DNA of 12,388 nt from JAVBQJ01 sp031549115 (GTDB lineage: Bacteria > Verrucomicrobiota > Lentisphaeria > Victivallales > Victivallaceae), in contig JAVBQJ010000149.1 of assembly GCA_031549115.1 (NCBI GenBank), positions 1 to 12,388 of the forward strand, in the 5' to 3' direction. Below are positions 1-8,300 of the stretch, one piece after another. A program made the translations under genes and the position numbers. How positions within the stretch are numbered: the first letter of the stretch is position 1; each line of letters opens with the position of its first letter. The notes under the pieces were generated by a model. It saw only the letters and a list, made by a program, of their open reading frames with translations. It was not told the DNA's origin and made no database searches.

Positions 1-803
<803 letters not shown>

Positions 804-811
<8 letters not shown>

Positions 812-1925
812 TTTTCCCGCCTTTCTGCTGCTCCATCCCTCTTTGGAACTCTTCGAACAAGTAATTGGAATCGTGCGGTCCGGGCGCCGATTCCGGGTGG
901 TATTGGATCGAAAACACCGGCAGTTTGCGGTGCCGGATACCCTCGACCGTCTGGTCGTTCAAGTTGATATGGGTGACTTCGACGCACTTCGGCAGCCCCT
1001 CGGGCAGCAGCGCGAAGTTGTGATTCTGCGAGGTGATTTCGACGGTGCCGGTCAATTTGTTCAAGACCGGGTGGTTGCAGCCGTGGTGGCCGAATTTCAA
1101 CCGGCCGCAGCGGGCGCCGAGGGCGATGCCGATCAGCTGGTGCCCGAGGCAGATCCCCATCAGCGGCACCCGGCCGATCAGTGCTTTGGCGGCGTCGATC
1201 GCGTAACCGACCGCCGACGGGTCGGCGGGGCCGTTCGAGAAGAATACGCCGTCGGGACGGCGCGCCAGCACCGCTTCCGCCGGCGTCTGCGCCGGGACCA
1301 CCTCGATTGTCATATCGTGTGCCGCCAGATCGCGGAGGATGTTCAATTTGATGCCGAAGTCGTAGGCCACCACCTTGAAGCGGCCGCCGGTATTCCAATG
1401 GTACGGCGCCGGGCAACTGACTTGCGACGCGTAATCCTGGTTGTCGAGTCCCTCCCATTCCTGTGCGCGGCGGACGGCCTCGGCTTCGGTCATCGGCGTG
1501 TCGGCGACATGCAGATAGGCTTTTTGCGTTCCCGCGGTGCGCAGCAATGTGGTCAACCGGCGCGTGTCGATCCCGGCGATGGCGGGAACGCCGGAAGCTT
1601 GCAGCAGACTTGCCAGCGACTGTTGCGAACGGTGATTCGACGGTTCGTTGTATTCGTGAAGGAGCAATCCGTGCAAAAAAAGACCCCGGGATTCCGCATC
1701 CTCGGGGTTGGTTCCGTAATTGCCGATTTCGGGGCACGTCATGGTGACGAATTGCCCGGCGTATGATGGGTCGGTGACGATCTCCTGATACCCTGCCATG
1801 CCGGTGTTGAATACTGTTTCTCCCACCCGGTCTTGCGGCGCTCCGATCGAATAGCCCCGGAAGACGCTGCCGTCCGCCAACGCGAGAAAAGCCCTCTTTT
1901 CCCGCTTCTTTCCCCACTCGTACAT
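804..1925 (-). CDS. carA: Carbamoyl-phosphate synthase small subunit (glutamine amidotransferase)
   Basis: CarA hydrolyses glutamine and channels the ammonia to CarB. The protein has 373 residues from the ATG at 1923-1925, close to the usual family length. The N-terminal small-chain domain contains ALADGSVFRGYSIGA, the segment TGMAGYQEI, and EIGNYGTNPEDAES. The C-terminal class I amidotransferase domain contains FFSNGPADPSAV, the nucleophile cysteine in GICLGHQLIGIALGA, and the His and Glu of the triad in QYHPESAPGPHDS. An in-frame ATG at 1964 would add 13 residues. I prefer 1925 because a strong Shine-Dalgarno GAGGAGG (1931-1937, minus strand) sits 5 nt upstream, and because the protein then begins MYEWGKKREKRAFLAL. 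The 3' end overlaps carB by 8 nt. A promoter reading into the gene is listed separately. Confidence 0.97.
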
Positions 1926-1972
1926 AAAACCCTCCTCGTTGCGGCTTGAAAGCCCTGAAACCAAATCCGATT

Positions 1973-2001
1973 ACTATAGCCCGTTTTTCATCCTTTTTCA
2001 A
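1973..2001 (-). promoter_or_regulatory. Predicted sigma70-type promoter for carAB
   Basis: On the minus strand a -35 box TTGAAA (1996-2001) and a -10 box TATAGT (1973-1978) are separated by exactly 17 bp. Transcription would start near 1966, giving a leader of about 40 nt that contains the carA Shine-Dalgarno and a short palindrome (GGCT/AGCC arms, 1943-1954). The -35 box lies inside the left arm of the palindrome at 1994-2030, so a protein bound there could block this promoter. This is a motif match only. Confidence 0.6.
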
Positions 2002-2030
2002 GTGCACAATGGCCATTGCCACTTGAAAAA
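1994..2030. promoter_or_regulatory. Long palindrome between carA and mannosidase; candidate operator
   Basis: The perfect 11-bp arms TTTTTCAAGTG (1994-2004) and CACTTGAAAAA (2020-2030) flank a perfect 12-bp palindrome CAATGGCCATTG (2007-2018). The only asymmetry is CA on one side against C on the other. No T-tract suits a terminator in either direction. Each arm supplies a TTGAAA hexamer pointing outward, toward carA on the minus strand and toward the mannosidase on the plus strand. This fits a dimeric regulator controlling both genes, but the regulator is not identifiable from the sequence. Confidence 0.55.
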
Positions 2031-2050
2031 ATCGGGAAATCGGTTATTTT
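2023..2050 (+). promoter_or_regulatory. Weak candidate promoter for the mannosidase gene
   Basis: On the plus strand TTGAAA (2023-2028), in the right arm of the palindrome, is followed after 16 bp by TATTTT (2045-2050), which matches four of six -10 positions. A start near 2057 would give a leader of about 48 nt to the ATG at 2105. It is weaker than the opposing carA promoter. Confidence 0.35.
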
Positions 2051-2104
2051 TCTGATGTAAGACAATTTTGTAAAACAGCAATGATACCGGAAAGGTTTTT
2101 CGTT

Positions 2105-4702
2105 ATGACTACCCGTCTGATGCTGGTGCCGTCCACCCATTGGGATCGCGAATGGTATAAGTCCGAAGCGGAATTCAGCGTACATCTGCTGGAGCTGTTC
2201 GACCTCATGCTGGAGGGGCTTGAATCCGGCGAACTGCCGAATTTCCATACCGACGGGCAGAGCGTGATCGTCGAGGATATCCTGCGGTTGCGCCCGGAGC
2301 TGCAGGAGCGCATCCGGCGCCAGGCGGCGGCGGGCAAGCTGGAAATCGGCCCGTGGTATGCCCTGACCGATATGTTCATGCCGGACGGGGAATCGTTTTT
2401 GCGCAATCTGCATTACGGCCGGGAAATCGCCTCCGCGCTGGGAAGCGCGCCCGGTGTGCCGTACGCGCCGGATGCGTTCGGCCACACTTCGGAGCTGCCG
2501 GCGATTCTGGGGACGGCGGGATTCGATGCGTATTTCTTCTGCCGCGGTCTCGGCGGCCAGATGAAGGAGGCGCGGACCGAATTCATCTGGCGCGACGCGC
2601 ACGACCGTTACAGCGTGCTCGGACTGGCGGCGATCGTCGATATTTTCGATCCGCCGCACGATGTCACCGGCAAGTGGATTGCGGGCGCTTACGGCCTCGG
2701 CATGGTGCTGCCCGCCGAAGACGGTGAATTCCGCCAGCGTCTTGAGCTGATGATGGAGCATCTGCGGGCGTATTCGGATCTGCCGGTGCAATTGGCGATG
2801 AACGGCTGCGACCACCTGCTGCCGGAGCGCGATCTGGCGCGGCGCCTCGCGGTGTTCAACCGCTCCGGGGCCGGGTTTGCGGCGGAGACGTCGACCCTGG
2901 CGGCTTATGTCGCCGAGGCCTACCGGCGCTTGCGGCCGGAGACGATGCCGGTGGTGCGCGGCGAATTGACCGACGGGCGCTTCTTCTGGATTCTGACCGG
3001 CACCGGCAGCGTCCGGACCGAATTGAAAATCCGCAACGCCGCCGGCCAGGATTGGCTGGAGGGCTTTGCGGAACCGGCGCTGGCGCTGGCGCCGCCGGTG
3101 ATGCGCGGTCGTTACCGGCCGCTCCTGGATCAGGCGTGGAAGTGGCTGCTTCAAAATCAGACTCACGACAGCCTCTGCGGCTGCAGCACCGACGCGGTGC
3201 ACCGGGAGATGCTGGTGCGTTACGACCGGCTGGAGGCGAGCATGTATGCGGTGGCCGACCGGATTTTGCGCCACCGCGCCGGTGTGGACGAGCTGCGCAT
3301 GGTGATGCCGGCCGCGGCCACCGAAGTGGTCCGGGCGGCGGTGACGACCGGCTGCGCCGAAGCGTTGACGCCGGGGATGTGGAGTTTTTCGGTGATGTAT
3401 CCGGCGGACTTGAAGCTCGAAGAATTCGCCATGTACGATGCCGCCGGCAACGAGTGGGCGTATCTGCTGCTGCCGGAGGCGCCGGAGAGCACCACCAACG
3501 GGCCGTTTCTGCCTTCGGGGCCGGACGGACGGGTATGCGGGCGCAGCCGGATTTTCACCGCGATGCCGGCGCCGGACGGTTACGGCGTCAAGCTGCTGGA
3601 ATTCCGCCGCCGGAATTCCACGGCGCCGGAGACTTCCGGGGCGGACGCATTCCGGGTCGATGTCATCGCCGGGAAAATCGTGCTCGACGCTCCCGGTTGC
3701 CGGATCGAAGACTGGCTGTCGCTGGAGGACGACCCCGACCGGGGCGATGAATATTTTTATTTGCCCGTTGCCGGGGCGGAAATGCGCCGCAACGACGGTT
3801 GGCGAGTGGTCGCGCGACGGAGCGCGGGGACGCTGCGGCAGCTTGAAGTCGCGACGAATCTGCGGCTTCCGGCGGCGCTCGGAAGTACGGAATCGGTCGA
3901 CAATCCGGTACGCCTGACGCTGATCTGGGATGTGATGGGTACGGTGATGGCGTCGCATTGGGAGGTGGAAAACCGCGCCCGCGACCACCGGTTGCGGCTG
4001 CGGGTGCGGACGCCGTTCGCCTTTGCGTCGTATTGCAAACAGACCCAGTTCCAGCATCTGACCGTGCCGGTGGCGCCGCCGGAACGGATGGCGGGATGGC
4101 GCGAATACACCGAACCCATCCGGAAGAATTTCGGCTTCCTGTCGGTGGCGGCGCCGAATCGCCACTTCTCGATTCTGCCCGAAGGGCTGCACGAACATAC
4201 CGTTGACGGCCAGTCGTTCACGCTGACGCTGTTCCGGGCGGTCGGCAATCTCGGCAGCTCCGGCGCGGGTCCGGCGATCGCCACCCGGGAATCGCAATCG
4301 CTCGGGCTCCGGGGCTTCCGGATCGGTTTCGACCTGGCCGGTGACGCATCCGCTGTGAACACGGTCTGGCGCAGCCGCAACCGGTTGTTCCGCAGCGGCG
4401 AGGGGGTGGTGCTGCACCCCGAAAGCACGCCGTCGGCCGCGGGCGGAGCCGAAGTATTGCTGGATTCGGCGCAATTGATGGTGTCGGCATTTTACCTTGA
4501 GCCGGAGCTGAATTGTCCGGTGGTGCGGATATTCAACCCGACCGGAGTTCACGGACACGGCCGGTTGTCGGGCGCCGCGGTGCCCGCGCGTCTGCGCCAG
4601 GTGCAATACCACCGCGCCCAGCCGTCGCTGGTGCCGGGGGATGTGGGCACCGAAATCGCGCTGGCGCCCGGAGAAATCGCCACCTTTGCGCTGGAATCAT
4701 GA
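2105..4702 (+). CDS. Glycoside hydrolase family 38 alpha-mannosidase (MngB-like)
   Basis: This is a retaining, metal-dependent alpha-mannosidase of 865 residues, close in layout and size to bacterial GH38 enzymes such as E. coli MngB. With the ATG at 2105 as residue 1, the sequence shows THWDREWY (His12 and Asp14, zinc ligands), DGQSVIVEDIL at 50-60, GPWYALTD at 82-89, the nucleophile Asp123 in PDAFGH, and His354-Asp355 in NQTHDSLCGCS, which supplies the fourth ligand. The segment RGELTDGRFFWILTGTGS at 285-302 is also typical. After about residue 400 come the beta-rich domains. There is no signal peptide, so it should act in the cytosol on imported mannosides or mannosyl-glycerate-type compounds; the substrate is not determined. 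The start at 2105 has GGAAAGG nine nt upstream (2089-2095). An in-frame ATG at 2081 would add eight residues but lacks such a site. The gene diverges from carA and is followed after 22 bp by an unknown gene on the same strand. Confidence 0.93.
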   Translation: MTTRLMLVPSTHWDREWYKSEAEFSVHLLELFDLMLEGLESGELPNFHTDGQSVIVEDILRLRPELQERIRRQAAAGKLEIGPWYALTDMFMPDGESFLRNLHYGREIASALGSAPGVPYAPDAFGHTSELPAILGTAGFDAYFFCRGLGGQMKEARTEFIWRDAHDRYSVLGLAAIVDIFDPPHDVTGKWIAGAYGLGMVLPAEDGEFRQRLELMMEHLRAYSDLPVQLAMNGCDHLLPERDLARRLAVFNRSGAGFAAETSTLAAYVAEAYRRLRPETMPVVRGELTDGRFFWILTGTGSVRTELKIRNAAGQDWLEGFAEPALALAPPVMRGRYRPLLDQAWKWLLQNQTHDSLCGCSTDAVHREMLVRYDRLEASMYAVADRILRHRAGVDELRMVMPAAATEVVRAAVTTGCAEALTPGMWSFSVMYPADLKLEEFAMYDAAGNEWAYLLLPEAPESTTNGPFLPSGPDGRVCGRSRIFTAMPAPDGYGVKLLEFRRRNSTAPETSGADAFRVDVIAGKIVLDAPGCRIEDWLSLEDDPDRGDEYFYLPVAGAEMRRNDGWRVVARRSAGTLRQLEVATNLRLPAALGSTESVDNPVRLTLIWDVMGTVMASHWEVENRARDHRLRLRVRTPFAFASYCKQTQFQHLTVPVAPPERMAGWREYTEPIRKNFGFLSVAAPNRHFSILPEGLHEHTVDGQSFTLTLFRAVGNLGSSGAGPAIATRESQSLGLRGFRIGFDLAGDASAVNTVWRSRNRLFRSGEGVVLHPESTPSAAGGAEVLLDSAQLMVSAFYLEPELNCPVVRIFNPTGVHGHGRLSGAAVPARLRQVQYHRAQPSLVPGDVGTEIALAPGEIATFALES

Positions 4703-4724
4703 ATCACAGGATTTGATCATCCGG

Positions 4725-6344
4725 ATGAATTTGCAGACACTATTGCTGCTGGAGGCGACAAGCAACAGCAGAGAAATTCTGGAACAGGGCGAAGAGTTGC
4801 TGGAGCGGCGGCAACAAACCGCCCGGAACAAGGAAATTGTCTTTCTGGCGCACGAAGCTTTGGCGGAAATGCGCAGCGAGGAGGTCAACGAAGAAGCGGC
4901 CGAGGCGGTATACAAGGCGCTTTCCCGACTTGAGCGACAGGTGAAAAACGTAGCTTTGAGGACGCTGGACGATCTTGACCACAAGCGCTTGCGTCAGGAA
5001 TGCCTGGAGTGGCTGCCGGTTTTGAAAGCGGCCTGGCTGCCGGCGTCCTTGCGGGCATTTTACCACCAGGTGGCACGGGAGGCTCCGGCGGTATCGTGGC
5101 GGCAGCGGCGCGATTGGCTGGCGCAATTGCGGAAGATGCCGGAGGAGGAACGCAATTTGCTTGCCGGTGAATGGGAACAGGCGGTACTGGCCGTGGAAGC
5201 GTCGTTTTCGCCGTTGGATCACCGGATCGACGACTTTTTGAAACGTCATAAGCAAACCCTGGCGCTGCTGGCGCTTCCCAAACGTTCCCGGCGTAAGCTG
5301 TTGCGGGTGTATTGTGCGTTGGATGAAATGCTGCCGGAGTTGGAGCGTGATGCCGCCGAATTGACCGATACGGGAGCGGTGCCGGCTCAATTTCCCCGAA
5401 CTTGCAAGGAGATTCGGGCGTTTCTGGAGAAACATCGATTGCTGGCATGGCAGGCCAAGTATCTTTATTGGATGTTGGAGGAAGATGGGCGCGTGGCGGT
5501 AAAAGATTCGGTGCACTGGGAACGGGGACTTTGGCTGGCTCCGGGAACGCTGGCTTCCGCCCCCAAGGTGAAATTTTTTCACGGGCAGGAGCCGAAGCAT
5601 TCCGGAATGTGGTGGTGGAACGTGAGTCCCATGTTGCGCGGCGTATTTAAACGGAAACCGTTGCCGGAAAAGAGAGCCGTGTTGGAAGCCATCCGGGCGG
5701 GCAGGCTGGCGGAGTTGGAGCGTTCCGCGATCGAAGCGCAGGGTATATTTAAAACGGAGGTGAAAGCCAGGTGGAAGACGCGAGAGCGTGGGAATACCGC
5801 CACCCGCATTTCGGTCCCGGTTGCTTCCGATGATGCGTGCGTTCCGGAAGAGGCGCTTTCGGGGCGGAGCGAAACATTGTTTCAGCCGCCTCCCGAGGCT
5901 TCTGTTGGCACTTCACGCACCTGGCGTTTGTTACCACCTCCGGTTGTGAAAAAAATGCCGCCGCCCGCGGAGACTCCAATGCCGGAGTCTCCGGAGGTGT
6001 TGCCATCGCCGGAAAAGGAAAAAGCTGACGAAAAATTGCGCTTCAGGGAGCGTGCCATATTTGTGATCCTCTGTGTTCTTTTGCCCGGCTCCCAGGGGTT
6101 TTACTGCGGAATGCCGTATCAGGCATTGGCGTTGGTATTGCTGGATCTTGTTCCCGGTTGTATTTTCTTCGTCGGCGTCTGGTCGTGCTGCCAGGGGTTG
6201 TTGCGCAAAAAATACCCGAAACGCACTTTCGAGGCTACTCGCTGGGATTGGATGGCCCGGTTATTGTTGTTGTTGGGCCTTGTAACGTGGTTGACATTGT
6301 GTACGGCGCTGGTCAGTGTAATTTGGAACGGGGAGAGCCGGTAA
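4725..6344 (+). CDS. Unrecognised 539-residue protein with C-terminal membrane segments (possible TM2-like domain)
   Basis: I do not recognise this protein. Numbering from the ATG at 4725, residues 1-350 are highly charged and predicted helical, with coiled-coil-like stretches near 10-75 and 310-350 and many Trp, Glu, Arg and Leu residues. Residues about 385-435 form a low-complexity Pro/Glu linker with several PPP runs. Residues 443-488 form two closely spaced hydrophobic stretches around GSQGFYCG (455-462), which resembles the glycine-aromatic signature of TM2 domains. A last membrane segment lies at about 511-533, just before the C-terminus. The layout suggests a large soluble part anchored by a membrane hairpin. 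It begins 22 bp after the mannosidase stop and is probably co-transcribed, but functional linkage is unproven. No strong Shine-Dalgarno precedes the chosen start. An open frame extends back to 4641 but would overlap the mannosidase. TTG leucine codons look more frequent than in neighbouring genes. Confidence 0.75.
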   Translation: MNLQTLLLLEATSNSREILEQGEELLERRQQTARNKEIVFLAHEALAEMRSEEVNEEAAEAVYKALSRLERQVKNVALRTLDDLDHKRLRQECLEWLPVLKAAWLPASLRAFYHQVAREAPAVSWRQRRDWLAQLRKMPEEERNLLAGEWEQAVLAVEASFSPLDHRIDDFLKRHKQTLALLALPKRSRRKLLRVYCALDEMLPELERDAAELTDTGAVPAQFPRTCKEIRAFLEKHRLLAWQAKYLYWMLEEDGRVAVKDSVHWERGLWLAPGTLASAPKVKFFHGQEPKHSGMWWWNVSPMLRGVFKRKPLPEKRAVLEAIRAGRLAELERSAIEAQGIFKTEVKARWKTRERGNTATRISVPVASDDACVPEEALSGRSETLFQPPPEASVGTSRTWRLLPPPVVKKMPPPAETPMPESPEVLPSPEKEKADEKLRFRERAIFVILCVLLPGSQGFYCGMPYQALALVLLDLVPGCIFFVGVWSCCQGLLRKKYPKRTFEATRWDWMARLLLLLGLVTWLTLCTALVSVIWNGESR

Positions 6345-6359
6345 GAATCCGCCGGATTC
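6345..6359. terminator. Short hairpin at the convergent gene junction
   Basis: The perfect 6-bp inverted repeat GAATCC/GGATTC with loop GCC fills the gap between two convergent stop codons and overlaps the prmC stop. There is no T-tract on either side, so it is a weak terminator candidate at best. Confidence 0.3.
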
Positions 6360-7182
6360 AGCGGCGGGCGCTGGAAAAACGGGTGCGGCCGGTCAGGTCG
6401 CGGTGCAGTTGGATGGCGGTGAAGCCGTTCGACGACAAGAGCGCGCGGACGGCTCCGCCTTGTTCGGCGCCGAATTCCAGCAATAATTCAACTCCGTCCG
6501 GCGTGGTTTCGATCAGGCGCCGGATCAGTGCCAGCCCCTGCTCGGGGGCGGTCAGCGCCAGTTGCGGCTCGTGGAGTTTCACCTCCGGCGCCAGCGCGGC
6601 GTATTCGGCTTCGGTCACATACGGCAGGTTGGCGACGATCACATCCAGCGGCATCGCCGCCAACGGTTCCAATAGATTACCTACGAACAACTCCACCCGG
6701 TCGAGCTTATACCGTTCGCGGTTGCGCCGGGCGACGTCGAGCGCGGCGGCGCTGGCGTCGACGGCGGCGACACGGGCGTCAGATCGTTCGTAGGCGATCG
6801 AAAGCGCAATCGCGCCGGAGCCCGTGCCGATGTCGGCGAGCATTCCCCCGGAGGGCAGCTTTTGCAGCGCCAGATCCACCAGAATTTCGGTTTCCGGGCG
6901 TGGAATCAGTACCGCCGGAGTCACTTCGAGCTCCAGCCAGCGGAACGGCGCGTGCCCCAGGATGTATTGCCACGGTTCGCGCGCCAGGCGCCGCGCCAGC
7001 AGCGGCTGCAAGCGGGCGAGGAACTCCTCCGGCACATTCCGCGTTTGCACACTGCCGAGCGCGGCGCGGGAAATATCCAACAGATCGGAGAGCATCACTT
7101 CGGCTTCGCAGTCGGCGTGTTCGATTCCGGCGGCTTCGAGACGGCGGGAACACTCCTGCTGCAGTTGACGGTAGGTGGTCAC
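6358..7182 (-). CDS. prmC: Peptide chain release factor N5-glutamine methyltransferase
   Basis: PrmC (HemK) uses S-adenosylmethionine to methylate the glutamine of the GGQ motif in release factors RF1 and RF2, which improves peptide release. The protein has 274 residues, the usual length. The helical N-terminal domain is followed by REPWQYILG (68-76), IPRPETE (93-99), the SAM-binding DIGTGSGAIALS (117-128), an acidic VDAS (141-144) and the catalytic-loop motif NLPY (185-188). The family's usual motif is NPPY, so residue 186 is a substitution. The start is GTG (7180-7182), overlapping the upstream 84-residue gene as GTGA (7179-7182), so translation is likely coupled. A GAGG lies about 10 nt upstream. 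It is the last gene of the minus-strand translation-modification cluster and ends 13 bp from the convergent gene. Confidence 0.93.
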   Translation of the reverse strand: MTTYRQLQQECSRRLEAAGIEHADCEAEVMLSDLLDISRAALGSVQTRNVPEEFLARLQPLLARRLAREPWQYILGHAPFRWLELEVTPAVLIPRPETEILVDLALQKLPSGGMLADIGTGSGAIALSIAYERSDARVAAVDASAAALDVARRNRERYKLDRVELFVGNLLEPLAAMPLDVIVANLPYVTEAEYAALAPEVKLHEPQLALTAPEQGLALIRRLIETTPDGVELLLEFGAEQGGAVRALLSSNGFTAIQLHRDLTGRTRFSSARR

Positions 7183-7433
7183 TTCTCCGAGGCCTCGCGC
7201 ATCAGATCGGCGAACTCGTCCGGTTCGACTTCGCTCAGGCGCTTGCCCCGCGCCGACAGCTTTTCATTGAACTTGATCGCGGTTTCCGTCATCCGGTCGT
7301 GCGTCTCCTCGGAGCCGCCCACCAGACAGAAGTTGTCGCCTTTGGTGATGCGCTTGTGCCCGGCGGCATCGTCGAGGCCGACGCCGAGGAGCACCGCATT
7401 ATCATCTGGTTTGTCATTCGGTTTCGGTCGCAT
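7179..7433 (-). CDS. Small 84-residue protein of unknown function, coupled to ksgA and prmC
   Basis: This is an 84-residue hydrophilic protein with no membrane segment or signal peptide and no domain I can name. The middle part has the look of a conserved core: ITKGDNFCLVGGSEETHDRM (29-48), followed by a helical TAIKFNEKLSARGKRLSEV and an acidic C-terminal helix. It begins one nt after the ksgA stop (TGA-C-ATG) and its stop overlaps the prmC GTG start by 4 nt. Such packing on both sides, plus uninterrupted coding across it, supports a real gene. I have a weak recollection of similar small uncharacterised proteins in other PVC bacteria but cannot verify it. A role connected to translation or release-factor modification would be guilt by association only. 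Confidence 0.8.
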   Translation of the reverse strand: MRPKPNDKPDDNAVLLGVGLDDAAGHKRITKGDNFCLVGGSEETHDRMTETAIKFNEKLSARGKRLSEVEPDEFADLMREASEK

Positions 7434-7434
7434 G

Positions 7435-8256
7435 TCAGTTCAAAGTCCCGGTCAGTTTTTCCCACATTTCCAACGACAGGTTTTCCGGCCGCGCCTCCGG
7501 CGATAGGCCCAGCGTCTGCAGCAGCTCTTTGATCCGGTCGCGCCCATACAACACGCCGAGCACATTGGCCAGCTGCTTGCGGCGCTGGGCAAAGGCGATT
7601 TTCACCATCCGTTCCAGCTGGCGGCGCTCCGCCACCGGCTTGATGTCGGCTTTGCGCCGGAAGGTCACCACCGCCGATTCCACCTCCGGCGGCGGGAAAA
7701 ACACCTCCGGCGGCACGATCCGCGCGATATTCACCTCATACAACTGCTGCGTGCGCACCGACAGCGCGCCGTAATTTTTTACCCCCACGCCGGCGGCGAG
7801 GCGCTGCGCCATCTCCTTTTGCAGCATGAACACCATCCCGGCCGGCGGCTCTTCCAGCTCCAGAAAATGCGCAATCAATACCGAGCTTGCCGCGTACGGC
7901 AGATTGGCCACCGCCCGGAACGGACCCGGCAGCTCGCGGGCGAAGTCCACCCGGCAGGCGTCGCCCTCGATCAGATGCAGATGCTCCGCCGTGCCGGCGG
8001 CGATTTCCCGCCGCCAGTAAGCACAGATCCGCGAATCGAATTCGGCGGCATAGACTTCGGCTCCCGCCGCCAGCAGCCGCCGGGTCAACGCGCCGAGCCC
8101 GGGACCCACTTCGAGAATGGTTTCTCCCGGTTGGATTCCGGCGGTCCGGACGATGAAGTCCAGCAGATTGCCGTCAAACAAAAAATTCTGGCCCAGCCCC
8201 CGTCCGGGACGGATGCCGAGCTGTTCCAACAATGTCATCAATTCAGCTTTATTCAT
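7435..8256 (-). CDS. rsmA: 16S rRNA (adenine1518/1519-N6)-dimethyltransferase KsgA/RsmA
   Basis: KsgA dimethylates two adjacent adenosines in the 3'-terminal helix of 16S rRNA late in small-subunit assembly. From the ATG at 8254-8256 the protein has 273 residues, typical of the family. Visible motifs are LGQNFL at 21-26, the SAM-binding EVGPGLGALT at 49-58, the acidic E72 ending the second strand, the catalytic NLPY at 118-121, FFPPPEVESAVV at 186-197 and FAQRRKQLANVL at 222-233. The open frame extends far upstream, but that extension overlaps ttcA and shows no family similarity, so the start is placed at the family N-terminus MNKAELMTLLEQLGI. No Shine-Dalgarno precedes it; a candidate promoter immediately upstream would give an almost leaderless message. 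The next gene starts one nt after its stop. Confidence 0.95.
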   Translation of the reverse strand: MNKAELMTLLEQLGIRPGRGLGQNFLFDGNLLDFIVRTAGIQPGETILEVGPGLGALTRRLLAAGAEVYAAEFDSRICAYWRREIAAGTAEHLHLIEGDACRVDFARELPGPFRAVANLPYAASSVLIAHFLELEEPPAGMVFMLQKEMAQRLAAGVGVKNYGALSVRTQQLYEVNIARIVPPEVFFPPPEVESAVVTFRRKADIKPVAERRQLERMVKIAFAQRRKQLANVLGVLYGRDRIKELLQTLGLSPEARPENLSLEMWEKLTGTLN

Positions 8257-8266
8257 AATGAGATGA

Positions 8267-8294
8267 AATATAGCACAAAAGCGGGTTTTGGCAA
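8267..8294 (-). promoter_or_regulatory. Candidate promoter for ksgA
   Basis: On the minus strand TTGCCA (8289-8294) and TATATT (8267-8272) are separated by 16 bp, within the 44-bp gap between ttcA and ksgA. The -10 box ends only 10 nt before the start codon, so transcription would begin about 4 nt upstream of ATG. This is a motif match only. Confidence 0.4.
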
Positions 8295-8300
8295 GTCGTG

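Noticed and set aside
1994..2030. Intergenic palindrome as a bidirectional terminator
   Set aside because: It lies between divergent, not convergent, genes, and its arms coincide with -35 hexamers, so a regulatory role fits better.
1988..4612. 874-codon minus-strand open frame opposite the mannosidase
   Set aside because: It is fully antisense to a confident GH38 gene and shows the Arg/His/Pro-rich composition of a mirror frame; it matches no protein family.
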